This document shows, one piece after another, positions 16,016 to 24,846 of a stretch of 64,000 nt of DNA. A program made the translations under genes and the position numbers. How positions within the stretch are numbered: position 1 is the first letter of the stretch; every line of letters starts with the position of its first letter. Location: contig NZ_JACHVQ010000001.1 of NCBI RefSeq assembly GCF_014190805.1, positions 1,240,001 to 1,304,000 on the forward strand, read 5' to 3'. The stretch is from Flexivirga oryzae (GTDB lineage: Bacteria > Actinomycetota > Actinomycetes > Actinomycetales > Dermatophilaceae). A model generated the notes under the pieces. It saw only the letters and a program-made list of their open reading frames with translations, was not told the DNA's origin and searched no databases.

Positions 16016-16482
16016 GCGACTCACCCATCACCGTCGGCGCATCGGCGCCCGACTTCACCCTCAAGAACCAGCACGGACAGGACGTCTCGCTCGCCGAGCG
16101 CACCGCCGACAAGCCGGCGCTGCTGGTCTTCTACCCGTTCGCCTGGTCCGGTGTGTGCACCGGCGAGCTGTGCGGCATCCGCGACGACCTCGTCGGCTTC
16201 ACCGGTGACGGCGCGGCCGACGTGCTCGCCATCTCGTGCGACCCGATGTTCACGCTGCGCGCGTGGGCCGACGCACAGCACTACGACTTCGAGCTGCTGT
16301 CCGACTTCTGGCCGCACGGTACGGTGGCGCGCGACTACGGCGTCTTCAACGACGCCGCCGGTATGGCGATCCGCGGCACGTTCCTGGTCGACCGGTCCGG
16401 TGCCGTGCGGTGGACGCAGGTGAACGGGCCCGGTGAGGCGCGTGATTTCGCCGGTTACCGCGAAGCGCTCGCCGCTCTGTGA
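16012..16482 (+). CDS. ahpE: Peroxiredoxin, AhpE type
   Basis: AhpE is a thiol peroxidase that reduces peroxides and peroxynitrite in the cytoplasm. The 156 residues start with VGASAPDFTLKNQHGQDVSL. The peroxidatic cysteine lies in PFAWSGVCTGELCG near residue 47. A second Cys follows five residues later, unlike the single-Cys mycobacterial form, and could act as a resolving thiol. The gene is translationally coupled to the DUF3052 gene. Confidence 0.92.
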   Translation: MSDSPITVGASAPDFTLKNQHGQDVSLAERTADKPALLVFYPFAWSGVCTGELCGIRDDLVGFTGDGAADVLAISCDPMFTLRAWADAQHYDFELLSDFWPHGTVARDYGVFNDAAGMAIRGTFLVDRSGAVRWTQVNGPGEARDFAGYREALAAL

Positions 16483-16560
16483 GCAGCACGTATCTCCCGA
16501 GTTTGCCCGGCGGGTGCCGACTGGCAGAATGACGGGCGCCGCGGTGGCCCAGCCGCCCGC

Positions 16561-16633
16561 GGGCCTGTAGCTCAGTTGGTAGAGCACCGCGTTTACACCG
16601 CGGCTGTCGTCGGTTCGATCCCGGCCGGGCCCA
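16561..16633 (+). tRNA. tRNA-Val (anticodon TAC)
   Basis: A complete cloverleaf can be drawn. The acceptor stem pairs 16561-16567 with 16626-16632 (one G-U) and the discriminator is A at 16633. The anticodon stem CCGCG/CGCGG encloses loop TTTACAC with anticodon TAC. The T arm pairs GTCGG with CCGGC around TTCGATC. The 3' CCA is not encoded (ACCG follows). Confidence 0.96.
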
Positions 16634-16664
16634 CCGCACACCTGAACAACGAGAGAGGCACCAC

Positions 16665-17525
16665 GTGAGCAGTCCCACTCTGGCGGATGCCGTCCGCGTG
16701 CTCGAGGGCTTCTACCCGAGCCACACGGCCGCCGAATGGGACCGGGTCGGCCTGGTGACCGGTGACCTCGAACAGTCCGTCCAGCTGGTGCATTTCGCCG
16801 TCGACCCGACGCTCTCGGTGATCGAGGAGGCACGGGACGCCGGCGCCGACCTGCTGGTGACCCATCACCCGCTGCTGCTGCGCGGCGTGCACTCGGTCGC
16901 CACCACCACCGCCAAGGGCGCCGCCGTGACCACCCTGGTCGTCGCGGACATCGCGCTCTACTGCGCGCACACCAACGCCGATGTCGCGACGCCCGGCGTC
17001 AACGACGCGCTCGCCGCAGCGTGCGGGCTGCCCGCGGATGCCGACTCGCTCGGTGACGAGGACGGCGCACCGCTGGGCAAGGTCGGCGACCTGCCCGCAC
17101 CGGTGCTGCTCGGCGACTACGCGGCGGCGCTGGCCGAGGTGTTGCCCGCCGCACCGGCCGGGCTGCGGGTGAGCGGGGACCCGGACGCCACCGTCCGTCG
17201 CGTCGCCGTGCAGGGCGGGGCCGGCGACACCCGCTTCGACGCGGTGCGCCGCAGCGGCGCGGACGTCTACGTCACGGCGGACCTGCGACACCACCCGGCG
17301 CTGGAAGCACGCGAAGAAGCACGCGGCGGCCCGCCATACCTGATCGACGCGGGGCACTGGGCGACCGAGTGGCTGTGGCTGGCCGGCTGCGCCGACCGGT
17401 TCCGGGAGGCGCTACGCGAACAGGGGTATGACGTGCAGACCACCGTCTCGCAGGTGCGCACGGACCCGTGGGATCTCGTGGTGCCCACCGGGCGCCCCGG
17501 ACCGACCGAACCGAAGGAACAGTGA
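16665..17525 (+). CDS. Nif3-like dinuclear metal centre protein
   Basis: This 286-residue protein belongs to the Nif3/YbgI family, toroidal hexamers with a two-metal centre. The metal histidines are in LLVTHHPLLLRGVHSV (near residue 64) and AHTNADVATPGVND, with the C-terminal GHWATEWLWLAG typical of the family. The biochemical role is not settled. The start is a GTG preceded by GAGAGAGG. It begins 32 bases after the tRNA and runs into the zinc-ribbon and RNase H genes, an order I recall from mycobacteria (Rv2230c-Rv2228c). Confidence 0.9.
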   Translation: MSSPTLADAVRVLEGFYPSHTAAEWDRVGLVTGDLEQSVQLVHFAVDPTLSVIEEARDAGADLLVTHHPLLLRGVHSVATTTAKGAAVTTLVVADIALYCAHTNADVATPGVNDALAAACGLPADADSLGDEDGAPLGKVGDLPAPVLLGDYAAALAEVLPAAPAGLRVSGDPDATVRRVAVQGGAGDTRFDAVRRSGADVYVTADLRHHPALEAREEARGGPPYLIDAGHWATEWLWLAGCADRFREALREQGYDVQTTVSQVRTDPWDLVVPTGRPGPTEPKEQ

Positions 17526-17531
17526 GCTGAC

Positions 17532-18272
17532 GTGAAGGCTGACCTGACCAAGCAGTGGCGACTGCTGGACCTGCAGAAGCTCGACACCCGCCTCGACCAG
17601 CTCGCGCACCGTGAGCGGACCCTGCCCGTGCAGGGCCAGCTCGCCGACGCGGCCGCGAGCGCGAACACCCTGCAGGAGGACGTGGTGCTGGCCCGCACCG
17701 CCCTGCAGGACAACGAACGTGCGGTCAGCAAGGCGGATGCCGACGTGCAACTCGTACGGGACCGGGCCGAGCGGGACCGCAAACGGCTGGACGCCGGCAC
17801 CGGGACCGCGAAGGACCTGCAGAACCTCCAGCACGAGCTGGAGACCCTCGCACGGCGCCAAGCCGAGCTCGAGGACATCGAGCTGGAGGTCATGGAGCGG
17901 GCCGAGAGCCTGCAAACCGATCTCACCGCCAAGGAGAAGGCCCAGCAGGACGCGGCACAGGCGGTCGAACGGCTGACGGAGGAGCGTGACACCGCGCTCG
18001 CCGAGATCGGGTCCGAGCGGGAGGGTGTGCAACGGGAGCGAGCCGACGTGGCCGCGGGCGTCGGTCCCGACCTGCTCCCGCTGTACGAGAAGCTGCGCGA
18101 GCAGATGGGTGGCGTCGCGGCAGCAGCCCTGCAGCAGAAGCGTTGCAGCGGCTGCGGATTGGAGCTCGGGCAGGCCGAGCTGTCCCGCATCCGGTCGGCA
18201 CCGGAGGATGAGGTGCTGCGCTGCGAGGAGTGCCGCCGCATCCTCATCCGCACCGCCGAGTCGGGGCTGTAG
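17532..18272 (+). CDS. Coiled-coil protein with C4 zinc ribbon
   Basis: The 246 residues form a long antiparallel coiled coil (about residues 10-190, rich in Leu/Glu/Arg/Ala) followed by a zinc ribbon with CSGCG near 200-204 and CEEC near 231-234. This is the DUF164-type layout found in actinobacteria and chlamydiae. The function is unknown; nucleic-acid binding is a guess. It starts with GTG six bases after the nif3-like stop and is followed by the RNase H gene, so the three form an operon. Confidence 0.88.
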   Translation: MKADLTKQWRLLDLQKLDTRLDQLAHRERTLPVQGQLADAAASANTLQEDVVLARTALQDNERAVSKADADVQLVRDRAERDRKRLDAGTGTAKDLQNLQHELETLARRQAELEDIELEVMERAESLQTDLTAKEKAQQDAAQAVERLTEERDTALAEIGSEREGVQRERADVAAGVGPDLLPLYEKLREQMGGVAAAALQQKRCSGCGLELGQAELSRIRSAPEDEVLRCEECRRILIRTAESGL

Positions 18273-18276
18273 CTCG

Positions 18277-19401
18277 ATGGCCCGTTCCCTGATCATCGAG
18301 GCGGACGGCGGCTCCCGGGGCAATCCGGGTGTCGCGGGCTACGGCGCGCTGGTGCGTGACGCGCAGGACCGCTCGCTGCTGGCCGAGCGGGCAGCACCGT
18401 TGGGCAAGGCGAGCAACAACGTCGCCGAGTACCAAGGCCTGATCGCCGGCCTGCGTGCGGCGCAACAGATCGACGCCGGCGCCGAGATCTCCGTCCGGAT
18501 GGACTCCCGGTTGGTCATCGAGCAGATGGCGGGTCGCTGGAAGATCAAGCACGAGGACATGCGCCGTCTCGCCGGTGAGGCGCAGGAGATCGTCCGGGAG
18601 TTGCGTGCCGCCGGCGGCGGGGTCGTCGAGTGGACCTGGATCCCGCGCGCCCAGAACAAGGCCGCCGACAAGTTGTCCAACGACGGCATGGACGGCAAGC
18701 GCGTCGAGCGTGACCTGTGGCGGGACGCGGCCGACCCTGCACCGGCGACGACCGACGAGTCGCGACCGGCGCCGCCGACACGCACCGTTGCGGCGCGGCT
18801 GATCCTGCTGCGGCACGGTGTCACCGACTTCACGCAGGGCGGGCGGCTCGACGGCCGCGGCGGCGCCGACCCGAGTCTCAACGAGGCGGGCCTGGACCAG
18901 GCCGACCGCGCGGCCAAGGCCCTCGCCGAGCTGATCAGTGGTCCCGCGACCGTGGTGACCTCGTCGCTGACCCGCGCCCGGCAGACCGGGGCCGCCGCCG
19001 CACGGGCGCTGGGCGTTGAACCCGTCGTCGACCAGGACTGGGACGAGCAGGCCTTCGGGGTCTGGGACGGTCTGAGCTACGCCGAGATCGGGGAACGCTA
19101 CCCGGGCGATCCCGCCAGGATGCGCAGCGAGGACGACTTCCGGATCGAGGGCGGGGAGACCCACCTGGAGCTGATCGAGCGGGTCAACGCGGCACGGGAG
19201 CGGGCCGTCGCCCGCGGCGGGACCGTTGTCGTCGCCACCCACCGGCTGCCGATCCTGGTCGTGCTGCAGACGCTGCTCGGGATGAGCTTCGCGCACGCGT
19301 GGCTGCTCGCCGCCGACCCGGCATCGATCACCGAGATCGACGTGTATGCCGACGGTTTCGCCTGTATCGCATTCACCAACGACACGCATCACCTGCGCTG
19401 A
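18277..19401 (+). CDS. Bifunctional RNase HI / histidine phosphatase
   Basis: The 374-residue protein fuses two domains. Residues 1-140 are an RNase HI with the acidic residues in IIEADGGSRGNPG, NNVAEYQGL and RMDSRLV, and the late Asp in AQNKAADKLSN. Residues 170-374 are a histidine phosphatase with RHGVTDFTQGGR, SSLTRARQTG and the second His in VVATHRLPI. The mycobacterial homologue (Rv2228c) combines RNase H with acid or alpha-ribazole phosphatase activity. A Pro/Ala/Thr-rich linker joins the halves. ATG 18277 is four bases after the previous stop. Confidence 0.92.
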   Translation: MARSLIIEADGGSRGNPGVAGYGALVRDAQDRSLLAERAAPLGKASNNVAEYQGLIAGLRAAQQIDAGAEISVRMDSRLVIEQMAGRWKIKHEDMRRLAGEAQEIVRELRAAGGGVVEWTWIPRAQNKAADKLSNDGMDGKRVERDLWRDAADPAPATTDESRPAPPTRTVAARLILLRHGVTDFTQGGRLDGRGGADPSLNEAGLDQADRAAKALAELISGPATVVTSSLTRARQTGAAAARALGVEPVVDQDWDEQAFGVWDGLSYAEIGERYPGDPARMRSEDDFRIEGGETHLELIERVNAARERAVARGGTVVVATHRLPILVVLQTLLGMSFAHAWLLAADPASITEIDVYADGFACIAFTNDTHHLR

Positions 19402-19470
19402 CATCCGGCGCGCCGTTCGTCAGCCGGACCCCCGCCGCAGGGCGCGGGATCGTGTGGAAAGCTGCGACCC

Positions 19471-20652
19471 ATGACGACACCTTCCGATAAGTGGGCACCG
19501 GACACGGTCGCGGTGCGTGGCGGCCTGGCACGCAGTGCGTTCGAGGAGACCTCCGAGGCCCTCTACCTGACGTCCGGCTTCGTCTACCAGACCGCGGAGG
19601 ACGCCGAGGCGGCGTTCACCGGCGACGTCGATCGTTTCGTCTACAGCCGCTACGGCAACCCGACGGTTGCGGTGTTCGAGGAGCGCCTGCGGCAACTGGA
19701 GGGCGCCGAGGCCTGCTACGCCACCGGGTCCGGTATGGGAGCGGTCTTCACGGCCCTCGCGGCGTTGCTCGGGGCGGGGGACCGGGTCGTCGCGTCTCGC
19801 GGGCTGTTCGGCTCGTGCTTCGTGATCCTCGACGAGATCCTGCCCCGGTGGGGTGTCACCACGGTGTTCGTCGACGGGCCGGACAACGCGCAGTGGGAGG
19901 CGGCGCTGTCGGAGCCGACCACCGCGGTGTTCTTCGAGACGCCCAGCAACCCGATGCAGGAGCTGGTCGACATCGAGTTCGTCACCGAGAAGGCGCACGC
20001 CGCGGGTGCGCAGGTCGTGGTCGACAACGTCTTCGGCACCCCCGTCTTCTCCGCTCCGCTGCAGTACGGCGCGGACATCGTGGTCTATTCGGCGACGAAG
20101 CACATCGACGGACAGGGCCGGGTGCTCGGCGGTGCCATCCTCGGCCCGGAGGACTACATCCAGGGCCCGGTGAAGAACCTGCTGCGGCACACCGGCCCGT
20201 CGATGTCCCCGTTCAACGCGTGGCTGCTCGTCAAGGGCCTGGAAACCCTCCGGCTGCGGGTCGAGGCCCAGGCCGAGGCCGCCCTGCGGATCGCCGGCGC
20301 GTTGGAGGGCCACTCCGCCATCCGCCAGGTCTGGTATCCGTTCCTGGAGTCGCACCCGCAGTTCGAGCTCGCCCAGCGGCAGATGACGGGTGGGGGCACC
20401 GTCATCACGTTCGAACTCGACGGCGGTAAGGACGAAGCGTTCGCTCTGATGAACGCCCTTGAAATCGTTGATATCTCGAACAACCTGGGCGACTCGAAGT
20501 CGTTGATCACGCACCCGGCGACGACGACGCACCGCCGGATGGGCGAGGAGGCCCGCCTGGCCGTCGGCATCACCGACGGGGTGCTGCGCATCTCGATCGG
20601 GCTGGAGGACCCCGACGACCTGCTGCGTGATCTGACGCGCGCGCTCGGCTGA
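19471..20652 (+). CDS. metZ: O-succinylhomoserine sulfhydrylase
   Basis: This PLP enzyme makes homocysteine from O-succinylhomoserine and sulfide in methionine synthesis. The 393-residue protein has the cystathionine gamma-synthase fold: YSRYGNPTVAVFEERLRQLEG near residue 50, GSGMGAVFTALAAL, the cofactor Asp in VVDNVFGTP and the Schiff-base lysine in YSATKHIDGQGR. MetZ versus the related MetB or MetY is judged from the overall pattern (KWAPDTVAVRGG start, IDGQGRVLGGA). It stands alone, with the thiamine operon leader following. Confidence 0.88.
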   Translation: MTTPSDKWAPDTVAVRGGLARSAFEETSEALYLTSGFVYQTAEDAEAAFTGDVDRFVYSRYGNPTVAVFEERLRQLEGAEACYATGSGMGAVFTALAALLGAGDRVVASRGLFGSCFVILDEILPRWGVTTVFVDGPDNAQWEAALSEPTTAVFFETPSNPMQELVDIEFVTEKAHAAGAQVVVDNVFGTPVFSAPLQYGADIVVYSATKHIDGQGRVLGGAILGPEDYIQGPVKNLLRHTGPSMSPFNAWLLVKGLETLRLRVEAQAEAALRIAGALEGHSAIRQVWYPFLESHPQFELAQRQMTGGGTVITFELDGGKDEAFALMNALEIVDISNNLGDSKSLITHPATTTHRRMGEEARLAVGITDGVLRISIGLEDPDDLLRDLTRALG

Positions 20653-20697
20653 TCCGGGCCCCTCCGGAGGACGCCGGCGCAGACGCGTTACGGTGGT

Positions 20698-20796
20698 GCG
20701 GACAACCCGCGGGAGCTCGGAGAAACCGGGCTGAGAGGGCGACCGATCTGTCGCCGACCGCTACGACCTGAGCCGGAGGCGGGGTCCCCGCGAAGT
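20698..20796 (+). promoter_or_regulatory. TPP riboswitch-like leader of the thiamine operon
   Basis: The thi-box signatures appear in order: GCGGGAGC at the 5' side, GGGCTGAGA in the P2/J region, then ACCGCTACGACCTGA. Upstream of tenA-thiM-thiE-thiD this is what a thiamine pyrophosphate sensor should look like. The 3' part is abnormal. The usual CCGG-TAAT-CCGGCG segment is replaced by CCGGAGGC running into GGGGTCCCCGCGAAG, which is the start of a dispersed repeat, and the TAAT is missing. Whether it still binds TPP is open. Confidence 0.72.
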
Positions 20797-20833
20797 ATTC
20801 GGGGGAGCGCAGCGGAGGAGAAACTTCGTGGGG
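20780..20833 (+). repeat. Dispersed hairpin repeat fused to the riboswitch 3' side
   Basis: The first 19 bases equal 4412-4430. An 11-base stem pairs 20786-20796 with 20823-20833 (one G-T), enclosing 26 bases rich in GGAG and GCG. It ends 13 bases before the tenA ribosome binding site (20847-20857). It may serve as the expression platform or simply be an inserted intergenic repeat that replaced part of the aptamer. Confidence 0.6.
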
Positions 20834-20863
20834 TGCCAGTGCCGGCGGAGGAAGGGATCTGCG

Positions 20864-21541
20864 ATGTCAGCGACGTCGTCATACACCTGGTGGCCGGTGC
20901 TGGGAGCACCGATGGAGGACGGCCTGAAGCGGGTGCTCGCACACGACTTCTTGCAGGGCCTGCCCAGCGGCACGTTGCCGCGAGAGGCCTTCGGCTACTT
21001 CATCATTCAGGACACGCTGTACCTCAGCGACTACGCCCGAGCGCTCTCGCTGCTGGCGGCGAAGGCACCGGTGGGATCCGCGGCGACCCTGGCGGCGCAC
21101 GCCGGCGCCGCGGTCGCCACCGAGCTCGAGCTGCACCCGTCGCTGCTCCGAGCGGCCGGGCTCGACCCGGGACTGTTGCACAGCACCCCGAAATCGCCTG
21201 CCACCACTGCCTATACGAGCTACCTGCTGGCCGTGTGTCATCAGCGACCGTTCCACGAGGGCCTGGCAGCGGTGCTGCCGTGCTACTGGATCTACGAGCA
21301 GGTCGGTCGCGCGCTGCAGGCGGAGGGTTCGAGCGACCCGGTGTACGCCGCCTGGATCGAGGCGTATGCCGCGCCCGGCTTCGCCCAGAGCGTCGCCGAA
21401 ACACTCGGCGTGGTGGACGCTGTCGCGACCCGGCTGTCGGGGCCGGAGCTGGAGGACATGGCCCGGCACATCGAGACCACGACGCGTTACGAATGGATGT
21501 TCTGGGACGCGGCGGTGCGCGGGGAGCAGTGGCCGTGGTGA
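20864..21541 (+). CDS. tenA: TenA family thiaminase II / aminopyrimidine aminohydrolase
   Basis: TenA salvages degraded thiamine by hydrolysing aminopyrimidine derivatives to HMP. The 225-residue helical protein has FIIQDTLYLSDYARAL near residue 50, the catalytic-type cysteine in LLAVCHQRPF, and LPCYWIYEQVG. ATG 20864 is chosen over 20828 because GGAGGAAGGGA precedes it and homology starts there. It is first in a tightly overlapping salvage operon (tenA-thiM-thiE-thiD). Confidence 0.9.
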   Translation: MSATSSYTWWPVLGAPMEDGLKRVLAHDFLQGLPSGTLPREAFGYFIIQDTLYLSDYARALSLLAAKAPVGSAATLAAHAGAAVATELELHPSLLRAAGLDPGLLHSTPKSPATTAYTSYLLAVCHQRPFHEGLAAVLPCYWIYEQVGRALQAEGSSDPVYAAWIEAYAAPGFAQSVAETLGVVDAVATRLSGPELEDMARHIETTTRYEWMFWDAAVRGEQWPW

Positions 21542-22320
21542 CCGGGGCGGACGTCGCCGCGCTGCTCGCCGAACTTCGCGGTCGCGCGCCGTTGGTGCAG
21601 TGCATCACCAACTCGGTGGTCACCGGCTTCACCGCGAACGCCCTCCTCGCCCTGGGTGCGGCACCAGCGATGGTCGACAACCTCGAAGAGGCAACGGTTT
21701 TCGCCGGTGTCGCAGACGGGGTGCTGATCAATGTGGGGACGCTGACGCCGGCACTGGGCGAGACGATGGTCGCCACGGCCCGTGCGGCGGGTAGCGCGGG
21801 GACCCCGTGGGTGCTGGACCCGGTGGCGGTCGGCGGCCTGCCGCTGCGCGACCGGGTTGCTGCCGAGCTGGTGCCGTTGCGCCCCACCGTGATCCGCGGC
21901 AACGCCTCGGAGGTCATCAGCCTGTCGGGCGCGGACGGTGGCGGTCGCGGGGTCGACAGCACCGCCGGCACGGACCAGGCGCTGGACGCGGCCCGGTCGC
22001 TCTGTGAGCGGACCGGCGGCGTCGTCGCGGTCAGTGGACCGACCGACCACATCGTGTCGGCGGACGCGACGTCGACGGTGTCCAACGGTGACCCGATGAT
22101 GACGAAGGTGACCGGAGTCGGCTGCGCGCTGGGCGCCATCACGGCCGCCTTCGCGGCGTGCGCGCCCGCGCCGGACGCCGCATTCGCGGCCACCGCCGTC
22201 TGGACGATCGCGGCCGAGATCGCGATGGAGCGGGCGTCCGGGCCCGGCAGCTTCGCCGTGCAGCTGCTCGACGCGTTGTACGCGCTCGAGCCGGCAGATC
22301 TCGAAAGGCTACGGAGGTGA
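21538..22320 (+). CDS. thiM: Hydroxyethylthiazole kinase
   Basis: ThiM phosphorylates the thiazole alcohol for thiamine salvage. The 260-residue protein has PLVQCITNSVVTGFTANALLALGAAPAM (split; residues about 14-42), VLDPVAVGGLPLRD, IRGNASEVISL and the anion hole/catalytic loop VTGVGCALGAITAAF. The GTG at 21538 overlaps the tenA stop (GTGA); GTGs at 21529 and 21535 are possible alternatives. It is followed by thiE, again with GTGA overlap. Confidence 0.93.
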   Translation: MTGADVAALLAELRGRAPLVQCITNSVVTGFTANALLALGAAPAMVDNLEEATVFAGVADGVLINVGTLTPALGETMVATARAAGSAGTPWVLDPVAVGGLPLRDRVAAELVPLRPTVIRGNASEVISLSGADGGGRGVDSTAGTDQALDAARSLCERTGGVVAVSGPTDHIVSADATSTVSNGDPMMTKVTGVGCALGAITAAFAACAPAPDAAFAATAVWTIAAEIAMERASGPGSFAVQLLDALYALEPADLERLRR

Positions 22321-22964
22321 GCAGATTCGATCCGGCATCCCTGCGCCTCTACCTGGTCACCGACCGCACGCTGTGTGGCGAGCGCGGGGTCGTCGACACC
22401 GTGCGCCGAGCACTGGCCGGCGGCGTGACCACCGTGCAGCTGCGCGACCACGACGCGACCACCCGTGAACTGCATGAGACGGCAAGGCAATTGCGTGCGC
22501 TCACCCGTGACGCGGGCGTCCCGTTCATCGTTGACGACCGACTCGACATCGCACTGGCGGTGGGTGCCGACGGCGTGCATCTCGGCCAGTCCGACCTCCA
22601 CCCGGTCGACGCGCGGCGGGTGGCCGGGCCCGGCCTGGTCATCGGTCACTCGGTGTCCTGCATCGAGGAGATCGAGGCCGTTGGGGAGTGGCCGGAAGGC
22701 ACGGTCGACCACCTCGGGGTCGGGCCGGTCTTCGCGACACCGACCAAGCCGAACGCCGCGGCCCCGCTAGGGATCGACGGGGTGCGCGAGGTGCTGGTCG
22801 GTTGTGAGCTGCCCGCGGTCGCGATCGGTGGGATCAAGGGGAGCCACGTGGCGCCGTTGCGCGCTGCGGGTGCCGCAGGAGTGGCGGTCGTGTCGGCGGT
22901 CTGTGCCGCACCGGATCCCGCCGCGGCGGCCCGGGAGCTGCTCGCCGCGGAGGTGCCGTCGTGA
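22317..22964 (+). CDS. thiE: Thiamine phosphate synthase
   Basis: ThiE joins HMP-diphosphate and thiazole phosphate to thiamine monophosphate. The 215-residue TIM barrel starts LRLYLVTDRTLCGERG, then GVTTVQLRDHDATTREL, IVDDRLDIALAVGADGVHLGQSD (positions about 75-97) and GVGPVFATPTKPNAAAPLG, ending with AIGGIKGSHVAPLRAAGAAG. All substrate-binding segments are present. GTG start overlaps thiM by four bases. Confidence 0.94.
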   Translation: MSRFDPASLRLYLVTDRTLCGERGVVDTVRRALAGGVTTVQLRDHDATTRELHETARQLRALTRDAGVPFIVDDRLDIALAVGADGVHLGQSDLHPVDARRVAGPGLVIGHSVSCIEEIEAVGEWPEGTVDHLGVGPVFATPTKPNAAAPLGIDGVREVLVGCELPAVAIGGIKGSHVAPLRAAGAAGVAVVSAVCAAPDPAAAARELLAAEVPS

Positions 22965-23779
22965 CGGCATACATCCCCACCGTGCTGACCATCGCAGGCA
23001 CCGACCCGAGCGGCGGCGCGGGGATCAGCGCCGACCTGAAGACCTTCTCCGCGCTCGGCGCCTTCGGGACCGCGGTGATCACGGCGGTGGTCACCCAGAA
23101 CACCCGGGGCGTCGCCGGGATCCACCAACTGGACGGCGAAACCGTTGCGGGACAACTGAACAACCTGCTTGACGACGTCCATGTCGACGCCGTGAAGATC
23201 GGCATGCTCGGCACCGTCGAGGTGATCGAGTCGGTGGCCGCCGTGCTGCGGGAGCGCGCGCCCGCTCCTGTGGTGCTCGACCCGGTGATGGTGGCCAAGA
23301 GCGGCCACCGGTTGCTCGCCCCGGATGCCGTGGCTGCGATGCGGGAGCAGCTCATCCCGCTGGTCGACCTGATCACCCCCAATCTGCCCGAGGCCGCGGA
23401 CCTGCTGGGCGTCGGCGAGGCGACCAGTGTCTGCGACATGGCACGTCAGGCGAATGCATTGGCCGATCTGGCGTCCGGGGTCCTGCTCAAGGGCGGCCAT
23501 TTGAGTGGTGCGGACAGCACCGACCTGCTGGTCGTCGACGGCCGGGTAACCGAGTTCGACGCTCCGCGGGTCGTCACGCGCAACACGCACGGCACCGGGT
23601 GCACACTGTCGTCGGCGATCGCGGCGCTACGGCCGCAACGGGATTCGTGGGTCGTGGCGGTACGCGAGGCGAAGGAGTACCTCACCGGTGCACTGCGCGC
23701 GGCGGACGACCTGTCGATCGGCAGTGGGCACGGCCCGGTTCATCATTTCTGGCGGATGTGGGACGACCCTCACACCTGA
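22961..23779 (+). CDS. thiD: Hydroxymethylpyrimidine/phosphomethylpyrimidine kinase
   Basis: ThiD phosphorylates HMP twice to supply ThiE. The 272-residue ribokinase-like protein has IAGTDPSGGAGISADLKTF at residues 11-29, VLDPVMVAKSGHRLL, LITPNLPEAADLLG and the anion-hole/catalytic segment NTHGTGCTLSSAIAA. It starts with GTG overlapping thiE. Its last ten bases overlap the 3' end of the convergent permease gene. No thiC or thiG is present, so the operon serves salvage. Confidence 0.94.
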   Translation: MTAYIPTVLTIAGTDPSGGAGISADLKTFSALGAFGTAVITAVVTQNTRGVAGIHQLDGETVAGQLNNLLDDVHVDAVKIGMLGTVEVIESVAAVLRERAPAPVVLDPVMVAKSGHRLLAPDAVAAMREQLIPLVDLITPNLPEAADLLGVGEATSVCDMARQANALADLASGVLLKGGHLSGADSTDLLVVDGRVTEFDAPRVVTRNTHGTGCTLSSAIAALRPQRDSWVVAVREAKEYLTGALRAADDLSIGSGHGPVHHFWRMWDDPHT

Positions 23780-24846
23780 GCCAGGGCGGCGGTGGCCGCC
23801 ACGACGGTGACGACCGCGACGAGGAAGCTCTCGATCGTGAAGCGCCGCAAGGGGATCGTCAGGTGGGCGCGCTTGCAGCGGCCGAACCACAGCATGGTCG
23901 CCAGGGAACCCCACACGGTGACGATCGGGCCGGCGTTGACACCGACCAGCAGCGCCATCAGCCGGTGTGCGGAGCCGTTCGCGGCACCCTCCGCCGCCAG
24001 GTAGGCGGGCAGGTTGTTGACCAGGTTGGCGCCGATGCCTCCGGTCGCGGCGACCCGGAGCAGGTCGGCGAACGAGTCGCCGGTCCCGGCGATGTGCGCC
24101 ATCAGGGTGTCCAGGCCGTGGGAACGCAGGAAGTCCACGATCGCGAAGAGGACGGTCACCACGACGACCATCAGCCAGGGGACGGCGATCGTCCGCACCG
24201 CACTCCGGTTGCGGATCGCCAGCGCCACCACCAGGACTCCCGCGCCCACGGCAGCTGGGATCGCGGGGATCACTCCGCTGACGAACGCCGGTCCGAGCAA
24301 CACACAGACGCTCGCTGCGATGCGGAACAGGACGGGGTCGGGCGGGGCGGGAACGGTGGGGACGTCATACCGTCCCGTCAACTGTCTCCCGTGCAGCAGC
24401 AGGACCACGATCGCGGTGGCCGCCATCGCCACGATCGCGGGTGCCCAGGCGACGTGCAGGTATGCCGACAGGCCACCCCACCGCTGGAACTCGTGCAACG
24501 CCAGCAGGTTGCTCAGGTTGGACACCGGCAGCAGCAGGGAAGCCGTGTTGGCCAGCCACACGGTCGTGAACGCGAACGGTAGGGGCGGTACCCCCGCCTG
24601 ACGCGCCGTGGTGATGACGACCGGGGTCAGCAGGACAGCCGTGGTGTCCAGGCTGAGGACCGTCGTGCACAGGCAGGAAAGGCCGACGACCACCGCCCAC
24701 AGTACCATCGTCCGGCCGCGCGCCAGACGTGCGGCCCAGTGTCCAGCAACCTCGAAAACCCTTGCATGATCGGCGACTTCGGCGACCACCGTGATGCAGA
24801 CGAGAAACGCCAGGACCGGACCGACCCGGTCGACCAGCAGGGTCAC
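23770..24846 (-). CDS. ArsB/SLC13-type membrane permease
   Basis: The 358-residue protein has about ten hydrophobic helices and the signature of the ion-transporter superfamily: WLANTASLLLPVSNLSNLLAL in the first half and ATGGIGANLVNNLPAYLA in the second (the two NxxN/P re-entrant loops). It resembles arsenite/antimonite or dicarboxylate permeases; the substrate cannot be told, and no ars regulator or reductase is nearby. The GTG at 24846 overlaps the yaaA stop (GTGA) and is preferred to 24870. Confidence 0.75.
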   Translation of the reverse strand: MTLLVDRVGPVLAFLVCITVVAEVADHARVFEVAGHWAARLARGRTMVLWAVVVGLSCLCTTVLSLDTTAVLLTPVVITTARQAGVPPLPFAFTTVWLANTASLLLPVSNLSNLLALHEFQRWGGLSAYLHVAWAPAIVAMAATAIVVLLLHGRQLTGRYDVPTVPAPPDPVLFRIAASVCVLLGPAFVSGVIPAIPAAVGAGVLVVALAIRNRSAVRTIAVPWLMVVVVTVLFAIVDFLRSHGLDTLMAHIAGTGDSFADLLRVAATGGIGANLVNNLPAYLAAEGAANGSAHRLMALLVGVNAGPIVTVWGSLATMLWFGRCKRAHLTIPLRRFTIESFLVAVVTVVAATAALAQV

